From NCBI GenBank assembly GCA_945865855.1, contig CAMBES010000013.1, positions 1 through 15,616 on the forward strand: DNA of 15,616 nucleotides, written 5' to 3'. The translations under genes were made by a program, and so were the position numbers. Below, piece after piece: positions 7,018 to 14,117 of the stretch. The DNA is from Rhizobium sp. Q54 (GTDB lineage Bacteria > Pseudomonadota > Alphaproteobacteria > Rickettsiales > UBA1997). The notes beneath the pieces were generated by a model that worked only from the letters and a program-made list of their open reading frames with translations, had not been told where the DNA came from and searched no databases. Positions within the stretch are counted from its first letter, which is position 1. Every line of letters begins with the position of its first letter.

Positions 7018-7595
7018 TTTTTTAGAATTGTTTCCATTGCAGATTTAGCCAATTCTAGCGTTTCGCGATCGGTGCTACGAAATACCAGCGAAGTTCCGCC
7101 TTCAAAGGGGTATGAGCCCATTGCAACGCTAGGGTAGTTTTTTTGTAAATCAGAAAAATCTTGAGCGATTACACATTCGGATAAATCGATTTTAATTTCG
7201 CGCGATTCAATTTTTTTACCGCCGACTAAATCTTTTTTTATCGCTTCAAACATCGAGCGAAAAATTTTTGGGATTCCAGCGAGTAAAAAAATATTTTCGA
7301 TTTTGAATTCTTGAGGCTCTCTGCCGAATATCTTGGCGATTGATGGAACAGTAATGTCGTCGTGAGTTGGGCCGATGCCGCCGGAAGTAAAAATATAATC
7401 AAATTTTTTTCTGACTGCGTTAATTGAATCGATTATTTCTTGTTCGATATCTGGAACAACGCGCACTTCGCGCAAATTAATTCCCATTTCCGCCAAAGAG
7501 CAGGCGAGAAAATTTAAATTTTCATCCTTCGTGCGACCAGAGAGAATTTCATCTCCGATAATTACTAATGCGGCGGTTACTTGGTCTTTTTTCAT
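7002..7595 (-). CDS. CinA-type (MoaB/Mog-fold) protein, short form
   Basis: This is a member of the competence/damage-inducible protein A N-terminal family, with the molybdopterin-binding MoCF fold. In related proteins the family is linked to nucleotide or pyridine-nucleotide repair, but the role is uncertain here. It has 197 residues from the ATG at 7595. The signature VIIGDEILSGRTKDEN is at residues 10-25 and FTSGGIGPTHDDIT near 75-88. Later come IENIFLLAGIPKI and the end SYPFEGGTSLVFRSTD. The segment between FGREPQEF and the IENIF strand is roughly 40-50 residues shorter than I expect for this family. There is no C-terminal deamidase domain. An upstream extension to 7634 is possible but reads into the tRNA (giving MWVQIPPGAPN), so I reject it. 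The ATG lies nine bases after the tRNA CCA, and the 3' end overlaps virB8. Confidence 0.85.
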   Translation of the reverse strand: MKKDQVTAALVIIGDEILSGRTKDENLNFLACSLAEMGINLREVRVVPDIEQEIIDSINAVRKKFDYIFTSGGIGPTHDDITVPSIAKIFGREPQEFKIENIFLLAGIPKIFRSMFEAIKKDLVGGKKIESREIKIDLSECVIAQDFSDLQKNYPSVAMGSYPFEGGTSLVFRSTDRETLELAKSAMETILKKWKKD

Positions 7596-7604
7596 AATTT
7601 TGTT

Positions 7605-7681
7605 TGGTGCACCCGGCGGGATTTGAACCCACAACCTTTGCCTTCGGAAAGCAACACTCTATCCAGTTGAGCTACGGATGC
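7605..7681 (-). tRNA. tRNA-Arg (anticodon CCG)
   Basis: The minus strand folds into a standard 77-nt cloverleaf including an encoded CCA. The acceptor GCATCCG pairs with CGGGTGC (one G-T) with discriminator A. The D arm is GCTC/GAGT. The anticodon stem TTGCT/GGCAA holds the loop TTCCGAA, so the anticodon is CCG, which reads the rare CGG Arg codon. The variable loop is AGGTT, and the T arm is GTGGG with loop TTCAAAT and CCCGC. It sits 8 nt after the nfu stop and 9 nt before the cinA-like ATG, all on the same strand. It is therefore probably cotranscribed and cut from a mixed transcript by RNase P and 3' nucleases. Confidence 0.97.
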
Positions 7682-7689
7682 ATATTTTA

Positions 7690-8250
7690 TTAATCGTCTT
7701 CTACCTGTTCCACCGATTCCACTTCTGGAATGTAGTGTTTAAGCATGTTCTCAATTCCATTTTTTAAAGTAACTGTCGAACTCGGGCATCCCGAGCAAGA
7801 GCCTTTCAAGACTAAGCGAACAATTCCTTCTTCAAATGAGTGAAAAATAATATCGCCACCATCCATCGCCACAGCTGGGCGAACTTTGATTTCGATTAAT
7901 TCCTTAATTTGTTTTACGATGTCGGAATCATTTTCTGAGGCGATCTCAGATTCTTTTTGCTCAAACATTACTGGTTTGCCAGTAACAAAAAAATCCATGA
8001 TTGTCGCAAGAATTTCCGCTTTGATTTTTGGCCAATCAGTTTGTTCAGATTTAGTAATCGTAATGAAATCTCGACCAAAGAAAATAGCTTCAACTCCGGC
8101 AATTTCAAAAAGTTGTAAAGCCAGAGGGGAAGAGGTTACGGCCTGTTTTTGATTTTTAAATTCCGCCGTGCCTTTTTCGAGAATAATCTTGTCGTCTGGA
8201 ATGAATTTTAATGTTGCGGGATTTGGTGTTTCTTCAGAGCGAATGAACAT
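7690..8250 (-). CDS. nfu: Nfu-type iron-sulfur cluster carrier (NifU C-terminal domain)
   Basis: This scaffold or carrier receives a [4Fe-4S] cluster and passes it to target enzymes; complex I and aconitase are typical clients in alphaproteobacteria and mitochondria. It has 186 residues in two domains. The Nfu N-terminal domain is at about 1-90, starting MFIRSEETPNPATLKFIP, a pattern shared with mitochondrial NFU1. It contains PLALQLFEIAGVEAIFFGRDFITITK. The NifU-like domain at about 110-180 has RPAVAMDGGDI and the cluster-binding CxxC of KGSCSGCPSS (Cys152 and Cys155). A charged linker joins them. It begins 59 nt downstream of the yejA-like gene and ends 8 nt before the tRNA. No clear Shine-Dalgarno is visible; a GAAGAG lies too far upstream. 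The N-terminal domain sets it apart from E. coli NfuA, which has an IscA-like one. Confidence 0.95.
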   Translation of the reverse strand: MFIRSEETPNPATLKFIPDDKIILEKGTAEFKNQKQAVTSSPLALQLFEIAGVEAIFFGRDFITITKSEQTDWPKIKAEILATIMDFFVTGKPVMFEQKESEIASENDSDIVKQIKELIEIKVRPAVAMDGGDIIFHSFEEGIVRLVLKGSCSGCPSSTVTLKNGIENMLKHYIPEVESVEQVEDD

Positions 8251-8309
8251 AGTTTTTAATTAATTAATCTCTTCATCCGTCGGTTGAGAGAAGTCGAGAT
8301 TTGTTGAAG

Positions 8310-10049
8310 TTAGTGTATAATTTTTTTGGCCTCGACTCCGCCCGACTGGCGAAAATACCAGCTGTCGAGAGCGAGTGAATATTTTGGTTGGGTTTTTGGA
8401 AATTCAAAAATGTCGCGATACAGGATTCTGTAAGTGTTATTATGCCACTCAGGAATGGTGTAATAATTTTCGAGAAGTCTCTGATCAAGATCAGAAGTTA
8501 AGTTTTGTAGTTCGTTTTTATTTTTAGCGCGAGAAATTTTTTCAACTAATTCGTCGATAGTTTTGTCGTTCAAACCAGATAAATTGCGGCCGCCCTTAAT
8601 GTCTTTTTGTGACGAGTGGAAGTAGGCAAAAAGCTCGTCGCCGGGAATTGTTGCTTGGCCAAACATTCCGGTAATCACATCGAAATCAAAATTATTAACC
8701 CGAGTTTGATATTGATTTTCTTCGACGAGGCGCATCTTCGCTTCAATGCCAAGTTTGCGTAAATTTTTAACAAAAGGTGCGATAATCATTTCAAAAGCTT
8801 GCGAATCGATAAGGAATTCAACGAGGATTTTTTGGTTAGTTTTTGGATCGATTAATTTTCCTTTAGAAAATTTGTAACCGGCATTAAGCAATATTTGGCG
8901 GGCTTGCAAAAGATTATCGCGATTAAATCCGTCGCCATTTGCTTTTGGTAAATGAAAATTTTTGTAACCAAATTCTGAATTGGCGAAGTAACTTTCAGTG
9001 CGTTCGTAAGAGCTGTAAAATATGTGTTCGCGTAGCCATTCAAAATCAAAAGCGTAAGTCATTGCTTGACGCAGAGCTTGGTTTTGAAATTTATCGCGGC
9101 GTAAATTTAAGACAAAAGTTTGCATTGGTGCAGGCAGGCCGTGCTTGATCTCGCGCTTGATGATCTCACCATTTTTGATCGCTTCAATATTGTATGAATT
9201 GGCCCAATTGCGCGCGATATTTTCTTGGCGGAGGTCATATTTTTGCGACTTAAACGCCTCGATCAAAACATTGTTATCGCGGTAATAATCGTAAGTGATT
9301 TTGTCGAAATTATAACGGCCGCGATTAACCGGCAAATCTTTCGCCCAGTAATCTTTTACGCGTTCAAAAGTGATCGAGCGATTAGGCTTAACTTCCTTGA
9401 TTTTATAAGGCCCAGAGCCAAGTGGCGGCTGAAGATTGGTCTTAGAAAAATCGACGGAATCGTAGTAATGTTTTGGCAAAACCGGCAAAGACGCAACGAG
9501 CAGCGGCAAGTCACGATTATGATTTTTTTTGAAGAAAAATTTTACTAAATGCGTGTTGATTTTTTTTACCTCGCTCACTTCACGAAAAAGCATTTTGTAA
9601 CTCGGATGACCTTCGGAAATTAATTTGTTAAAAGTAAAAATTACATCATCTGCATCTATCGAAACTCCGTCGTGAAAACGGGCCTTTTTATTTAATTGAA
9701 ACTCGATCCAGCTTTTGTCGGGAGAAATTCTAACATTCTCAGCAACAAGTGCATAACGCGACGAAATTTCATCTTCACTGCCTTCAGTTAAACTATCGTA
9801 AAGATAAGACAGACCTGATGCGGGAATACCTTTTAAGATAAAATTATTGAGAGAATTAAAACCGCCTTCAGCACCAAATTTTACTTCTCCACCTTTTGGC
9901 GCATTAGGATTTACGTAATCAAAATGCTGAAAATTTTTTGGATATTTGAGATCGCCAAAAGTAGAAATTCCCCAGGAAATTTCGGGTGTAGCAAATGCTT
10001 TTGAATTTAGTAAAATCAGCAAAAAAATAATTCGAATCGTGAAAATCAT
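8310..10049 (-). CDS. Periplasmic peptide-binding protein of an ABC transporter, YejA-like
   Basis: This is a family-5 solute-binding protein (DppA/OppA fold), most like YejA, which captures oligopeptides and microcin C-type compounds for the YejBEF importer. It has 579 residues. A Sec signal peptide is at 1-20 (MIFTIRIIFLLILLNSKAFA) without a lipobox, so it is a soluble periplasmic protein. Landmarks are the mature start PEISWGISTFGDLKYP, NAPKGGEVKFG near 50, the domain-I pattern FHDGVSIDADDVIFTFNKL, GSGPYKIKEVKPNRSI near 210, RQAMTYAFDFEWL, and the C-terminal DSWYFRQSGG typical of the YejA branch. No permease or ATPase genes lie in the window, so partners must be elsewhere. The start overlaps the divergent ribF start by 11 nt. 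The encoding strand is clear from the signal peptide and length. The assignment to YejA rather than another peptide binder is probable, not certain. Confidence 0.92.
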   Translation of the reverse strand: MIFTIRIIFLLILLNSKAFATPEISWGISTFGDLKYPKNFQHFDYVNPNAPKGGEVKFGAEGGFNSLNNFILKGIPASGLSYLYDSLTEGSEDEISSRYALVAENVRISPDKSWIEFQLNKKARFHDGVSIDADDVIFTFNKLISEGHPSYKMLFREVSEVKKINTHLVKFFFKKNHNRDLPLLVASLPVLPKHYYDSVDFSKTNLQPPLGSGPYKIKEVKPNRSITFERVKDYWAKDLPVNRGRYNFDKITYDYYRDNNVLIEAFKSQKYDLRQENIARNWANSYNIEAIKNGEIIKREIKHGLPAPMQTFVLNLRRDKFQNQALRQAMTYAFDFEWLREHIFYSSYERTESYFANSEFGYKNFHLPKANGDGFNRDNLLQARQILLNAGYKFSKGKLIDPKTNQKILVEFLIDSQAFEMIIAPFVKNLRKLGIEAKMRLVEENQYQTRVNNFDFDVITGMFGQATIPGDELFAYFHSSQKDIKGGRNLSGLNDKTIDELVEKISRAKNKNELQNLTSDLDQRLLENYYTIPEWHNNTYRILYRDIFEFPKTQPKYSLALDSWYFRQSGGVEAKKIIH

Positions 10050-10953
10050 TAGAAATCTAAATCAACAAATATTGCCGCTCGCACTCACCATCGGCAATTT
10101 CGACGGCGTGCATCTTGGACATTCGCAGATTATTTCTCAGGTCAAAAAAATTGCCAAAGAAAAAAAATTAGCTTCGGCGATTTTAACTTTTGAGCCGCAT
10201 CCGATTTATTTTTTAAGACCCGAGAAGTCACGAGATTTCAGAATTACCAGTCTAGCGCAGAAATTAAGAATTTTTCGCGAACAGGAAATTGAATACGTAA
10301 TTATTCTGCCTTTTAACAAAAAATTTTCGGAAATTTCGGCGCAGGATTTTGCTCAGGAAATTTTGTCTAAATCACTTAACGCCAAGCATTTAGTAATTGG
10401 TTACGACTTCACTTTTGGTAAAAATCGCCAAGGAAATTTTCGGTTTTTAGAAAATTTTAATTTTGGTCTGAGCGAAATTTCTCCACTGAAAAACTCTGAA
10501 CAAACATGTTCTTCGAGTTTAGTGAGAAGGCTTCTTGCCGAGGGAAATGTTACTGAAGCGAATCGGGTTTTAGGTAGAAATTTTACGATTCAGGGGATTG
10601 TAAATGAGGGAAGAAAACTTGCTTCGCAACTTGGATTCCCGACTGCAAATTTAGCTGCTAAACCTCACATCGTTAAACCAAAATTTGGCGTTTACAAAAC
10701 TAAGACTTTTATTCCGCATCTCAAAAAAAGTTTTTCTTCGATTACTAATTTTGGAGTCAAACCAACTCTTCGAGAGTCTCAGAGTGAATCTTTGTTTGAA
10801 ACTCACATCCCTGGTTTTTGTGAAAAAATCTACGACAAAAAAATCCACGTTGAGTTTCTCGACTTCATTCGAGAAGAACAGAAATTTGCTTCGCTTGAGG
10901 ATTTAAAGACTCAAATCAAATTGGATATTACAAAACTTGATTCAAGAAATTGA
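10039..10953 (+). CDS. ribF: Bifunctional riboflavin kinase / FAD synthetase RibF
   Basis: This enzyme converts riboflavin to FMN and FMN to FAD in the cytoplasm, supplying complex I and many other flavoenzymes. It has 304 residues. The N-terminal adenylyltransferase domain has the HxGH-type motif TIGNFDGVHLGH at about 16-27, and TCSSSLVRRLL near 155 matching the ISSTxIR loop. The C-terminal kinase domain has GRKLASQLGFPTANL near 193, then FGVYK, TNFGVKPTL and FLDFIREEQKF. I chose the GTG at 10039. It yields the start MKIIRNLNQQ, which fits the family's 15-20 residues before the nucleotide motif. A longer frame from 9946 would run back into the divergent gene. No Shine-Dalgarno precedes it. 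The kinase active-site region reads ETHIPGF where I expect Glu-His/Val-Leu-Asp-Phe, a mild divergence. Confidence 0.93.
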   Translation: MKIIRNLNQQILPLALTIGNFDGVHLGHSQIISQVKKIAKEKKLASAILTFEPHPIYFLRPEKSRDFRITSLAQKLRIFREQEIEYVIILPFNKKFSEISAQDFAQEILSKSLNAKHLVIGYDFTFGKNRQGNFRFLENFNFGLSEISPLKNSEQTCSSSLVRRLLAEGNVTEANRVLGRNFTIQGIVNEGRKLASQLGFPTANLAAKPHIVKPKFGVYKTKTFIPHLKKSFSSITNFGVKPTLRESQSESLFETHIPGFCEKIYDKKIHVEFLDFIREEQKFASLEDLKTQIKLDITKLDSRN

Positions 10954-10966
10954 GCTTAAGGTTTTT

Positions 10967-11014
10967 TATTGCGAGAAGCCTTGTTCTGCGGCAACCCAGA
11001 AAATGGATCGTCGC
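10967..11014. repeat. Probable decayed palindromic repeat upstream of nuoM
   Basis: The 169-nt gap between ribF and nuoM contains TTATTGCGAGAAGCC and then an imperfect inverted repeat. In that repeat 10988-10998 pairs with 11004-11014 (eight Watson-Crick pairs and one wobble out of 11). The start TATTGCGAGAAG resembles the CATTGCGAG arm of the element at 5241-5313, so this is probably an eroded relative. Past it, a weak promoter-like pair TTGATT (11056) and TAAAAG (11079) with a 17-nt spacer may serve nuoM; this is only suggestive. Confidence 0.35.
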
Positions 11015-11122
11015 ACGAAGCTTGAGGTGAAGAGAGGGGGTGGGCGTGACCCAACTTGATTCTAAATTTTTTATTCAATAAAAGGCGCCGCGTTTTTCAA
11101 AAAAATTCCCTTACATCTTTAC

Positions 11123-12604
11123 ATGCAACTTCCTCTGAATTTTCCTATTCTTTCGACCTTGATTTTTTTGCCGATTATTGCGGCGATTTTAATGTTGCCT
11201 CTCAGGCTTAAAAATGCGCGTGGATACTATGCAATAGGCTTTGTAGCAAGCTTAACAAATTTGGCACTTAGCTGTGTCTTATTGTGTGGTTTTAATAGTG
11301 AAATTGCTGGTTTTCAGTTTTCTGAAATAATCAGATTCAGCTCTTCTTACGATATTAAATATTACCTTGGCATCGACGGAATCTCTCTTCTGATGATTGT
11401 GCTGACAGCTATTCTAACCCCTATCTGCTTGGTAATCAGTGTTAATTCAATCAATAAGCGCATTAAAGAATATATTATCGCCTTCCTACTTATTGAAGGT
11501 TTCGTTATTGCTTCTTTTTGCTCTCTTGATTTGCTTTTTTTCTATATTTTCTTCGAAGCGATGTTGATCCCGATGTTTCTTGTCATTGGAATTTGGGGTG
11601 GCGAAAACAGGATTTACGCGGCTTACAAATTTTTCCTCTACACCCTTGCTGGATCAGTGCTGTTGCTTATTGCCATCATCATGATCTTGCTTTACACCGG
11701 CACAACTGACGTCGTTAAATTAACTGAATTATTGCCAACATTTTTTCCGCTCGAATATCAAAAATGGCTCTTCCTTGCTTTCTTCTTTTCCTTTGCGGTG
11801 AAGGTTCCGATGTTTCCTTTTCACACTTGGCTGCCTGATGCGCACGTGCAGGCACCAACTGCCGGCTCAGTAATTCTTGCTGGTATTTTAATTAAGCTCG
11901 GTGCCTACGGCTTTTTACGTTTTTCGCTACCATTTTTTCCGGAAGCCGCGCGTTGTTTCGCTAATTTTATTTTTATCTTGAGTGTCATCGCCATCATCTA
12001 CGCCTCACTCGTCGCCTTGATGCAAGAAGATATGAAGAAGATGATCGCTTACTCTTCTGTGGCCCACATGGGTTTTGTAACAATGGGAATTTTTAGTTTT
12101 ACTCGCCAAGGAATTGACGGCGCGGTGATGCAAATGATCAGTCACGGAATTATTTCCGCAGCACTTTTCATCTGCGTTGGTGTTATTTACGATCGTCTTC
12201 ACACCAAGCAAATCAAAGATTTGGGTGGTATTGCGACCAAAATGCCAAATTTTGCAATGCTCGCAATGATATTCACTTTGGCCTCGGTTGGCCTGCCTGG
12301 AACGAGCGGATTCGTTGGTGAGTTTTTGACAATTATTGGAACCTTCAAAGTAAATAAAATCGTCGCACTTCTTGCTGCAACCGGTGTGATTTTAGGCGCT
12401 TGCTACATGCTCTGGCTTTACAAGCGCGTGTGGTTTTCTGAAATTAAAAATCAGCATGTTGAGCATGTTTCTGATCTCAATTTTATTGAATTATTTTCAC
12501 TCGGCGCAATGGCCTTACTCGTGATTTTTATCGGCTTGTTGCCGAACTACACTTTAAACTTTTTCTCTTTGGCAACAGCTAATCTAACAAGAATTTTTCA
12601 GTAA
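11123..12604 (+). CDS. nuoM: NADH-quinone oxidoreductase subunit M (complex I)
   Basis: This is an antiporter-like proton-pumping membrane subunit of respiratory complex I. It has 493 residues, near the E. coli 509, with about 14 hydrophobic helices throughout. Key proton-channel residues are visible: Glu145 in FYIFFEAMLIPMF (helix 5), Lys227 in FAVKVPMFPFHTWLPDAH (helix 7), Lys258 in ILIKLGAYG, Lys305-306 before MIAYSSVAHMGFV, His341, and Glu400 in GFVGEF (helix 12). PDAHVQAPTAGSVILAG is a subunit M hallmark. The ATG at 11123 gives a typical N-terminus with no Shine-Dalgarno. It is followed by nuoN after a hairpin, but nuoL, which normally precedes it, is absent; ribF is upstream. The complex I operon is therefore split in this genome. 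Confidence 0.98.
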   Translation: MQLPLNFPILSTLIFLPIIAAILMLPLRLKNARGYYAIGFVASLTNLALSCVLLCGFNSEIAGFQFSEIIRFSSSYDIKYYLGIDGISLLMIVLTAILTPICLVISVNSINKRIKEYIIAFLLIEGFVIASFCSLDLLFFYIFFEAMLIPMFLVIGIWGGENRIYAAYKFFLYTLAGSVLLLIAIIMILLYTGTTDVVKLTELLPTFFPLEYQKWLFLAFFFSFAVKVPMFPFHTWLPDAHVQAPTAGSVILAGILIKLGAYGFLRFSLPFFPEAARCFANFIFILSVIAIIYASLVALMQEDMKKMIAYSSVAHMGFVTMGIFSFTRQGIDGAVMQMISHGIISAALFICVGVIYDRLHTKQIKDLGGIATKMPNFAMLAMIFTLASVGLPGTSGFVGEFLTIIGTFKVNKIVALLAATGVILGACYMLWLYKRVWFSEIKNQHVEHVSDLNFIELFSLGAMALLVIFIGLLPNYTLNFFSLATANLTRIFQ

Positions 12605-12623
12605 TTTTCCACGATTTTCTACT

Positions 12624-12651
12624 CGTTATTCCCGCTTTCGCGAGGATAACG
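12624..12651. repeat. Hairpin repeat between nuoM and nuoN
   Basis: A 12-position stem pairs 12624-12635 with 12640-12651, with one C-A mismatch and one wobble, around a TTTC loop. The arms read CGTTATTCCCGC and GCGAGGATAACG, resembling dispersed CGTCATTCCCGC-type palindromes. It lies 19 nt after the nuoM stop. No T-run follows, so it probably does not terminate transcription. It may be a repeat remnant or a stem affecting nuoN translation. Confidence 0.6.
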
Positions 12652-12683
12652 CGTAAAAATTGGAACCAAAAATAAAAACAAAA

Positions 12684-14117
12684 ATGCTCTCTCTAATCCT
12701 CCCTGAAATTACACTTTTTTGTGGCGCTTTAATAATTCTAATTTCAGACGCATTTTTGCGCAAAAAATTCGAAGATGTTTTTTACTCTTCTCATCTACTT
12801 GCCTTGGTTTTTTCAGCTATTTCGCTGATGTTTGTCATTAATAATTTTGTTAGAATCGAGACGGGTTTTAATCAGGGATTTTTGCTTAATCACTTCATCT
12901 CTTTTGTTAAGATTTTTGCATTACTACTGCTGCTTATTGTTATTCTGATTTCTCTCGATTTCGTTTATTCTGCTAAAAAAATTAGCGCTGAATTTCTTGC
13001 TTTGTTAATGATTGCAACGGCAGGCGGAATGGTTTTGGTTTCAGCCGGAGATTTTCTGGTCTTCTATCTGGGCTTAGAGCTGCAAGCTCTCTCCCTCTAT
13101 TTACTTGCTGCAATTAATCGTGGTTCAAAAAAATCTGCAGAAGCAGGAATGAAATATTTTATTCTCGGTTGTTTGGCTTCTGGGCTTTTGCTTTTTGGAA
13201 TTTCTTTGATCTATGGCTTTTCGGGCACGATTAATTTTGATACTCTGAACGCACTTTATCACGGCTTTCAAGTTGAAAAAAATTCTATTCCAGTCGCGGT
13301 AATGTTTGGTTTTATTTTGGTGATTACGGCGATGTTTTTCAAAGTTTCTGCCGCACCCTTCCACATGTGGACCCCTGATGTTTACGAGGGATCAGCCACG
13401 GCGGTTACTACATTCTTCGCCACTGTCGTAAAATTTATTACCACGATGGCTCTGCTGCGCTTATCAACTAACTTACTTCTCGGCTGGGAGGGAATAGGAA
13501 AACTTTTTGCTTCGATTGCTTTGCTTTCGATTGTGATTGGATCTTTCGGCGCAATTTTTCAAAAAAATCTCAAACGTCTTTTGGCTTATAGTTCGATTGG
13601 TCACGTTGGATTTTTCCTTCTTGGTCTGGCTGCTTTTGGCAAGGAGGCAATAGTGGCCTGCGTGCTTTATATGATTATTTACGCCTTAATTTCCGTAGGT
13701 TCATTTGCCTTTTTGAATTTGATGAAAGGTGAAAATGAGGAAAAAACTTTTGCGATTTCTTCGCTTTCTGGCCTAGCAAAAACTAATCCGACAATGGCTT
13801 TTTCTCTTAGTGTCTTGATGTTTTCGACCGCAGGAATACCGCCACTCGCTGGTTTCTTTTCAAAATTTTACATCATTACTTTTGCCATTACTTACGGACT
13901 ACTTCCTTTCGCTATTGCGGCAATTGTGATTAGTGTTGCCGCCGCTTACTACTATTTGCGCGTCATCAAAGTTATGTATTTTGACGAGCCAAATGGCGCG
14001 ATGGAGCTCGAAGATATTGGCAATGTCAAATTGATCGTCTTTGTTTCAGCTTTACTCAATATTGCTTTGGTGATTTTCATCGATCCGCTGCTAAATCTAA
14101 TCAAGACTATTCTCTAA
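12684..14117 (+). CDS. nuoN: NADH-quinone oxidoreductase subunit N (complex I)
   Basis: This is the second antiporter-like proton-pumping subunit of complex I in this window, an integral membrane protein with about 14 helices. It has 477 residues from the ATG at 12684, which gives MLSLILPEITLFCGALIIL, a normal NuoN start with the LLPE motif. A TTG at 12660 would add eight residues (MEPKIKTK) and cannot be excluded, as neither has a good Shine-Dalgarno. Functional residues are Glu132 in LGLELQALSLYLL (helix 5), Lys220 in FFKVSAAPFHMWTPDVYEG (helix 7), and the lysines of QKNLKRLLAYSSIGHVGF near 294-297. GIPPLAGFFSKF lies in helix 12. The stop is followed directly by the aroA ATG with no gap. 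Confidence 0.96.
   Translation: MLSLILPEITLFCGALIILISDAFLRKKFEDVFYSSHLLALVFSAISLMFVINNFVRIETGFNQGFLLNHFISFVKIFALLLLLIVILISLDFVYSAKKISAEFLALLMIATAGGMVLVSAGDFLVFYLGLELQALSLYLLAAINRGSKKSAEAGMKYFILGCLASGLLLFGISLIYGFSGTINFDTLNALYHGFQVEKNSIPVAVMFGFILVITAMFFKVSAAPFHMWTPDVYEGSATAVTTFFATVVKFITTMALLRLSTNLLLGWEGIGKLFASIALLSIVIGSFGAIFQKNLKRLLAYSSIGHVGFFLLGLAAFGKEAIVACVLYMIIYALISVGSFAFLNLMKGENEEKTFAISSLSGLAKTNPTMAFSLSVLMFSTAGIPPLAGFFSKFYIITFAITYGLLPFAIAAIVISVAAAYYYLRVIKVMYFDEPNGAMELEDIGNVKLIVFVSALLNIALVIFIDPLLNLIKTIL

Noticed and set aside
7596..7634. N-terminal extension of the cinA-like gene (MWVQIPPGAPN)
   Set aside because: This is the well-known artefact of translating the 3' end of a tRNA; the true start is the ATG at 7595.
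7605..7681. tRNA-Arg as the integration site of a genomic island carrying virB8/virB9
   Set aside because: I find no integrase and no second copy of the tRNA 3' end in the window. The flanking genes look like normal chromosome.
9225..9548. 107-codon frame on the plus strand opposite the yejA-like gene
   Set aside because: It is a shadow of the real minus-strand gene, with unlikely composition and no motifs.
9946..10038. N-terminal extension of ribF
   Set aside because: It would lie wholly inside the divergent binding-protein gene. The GTG at 10039 already gives the normal family N-terminus.
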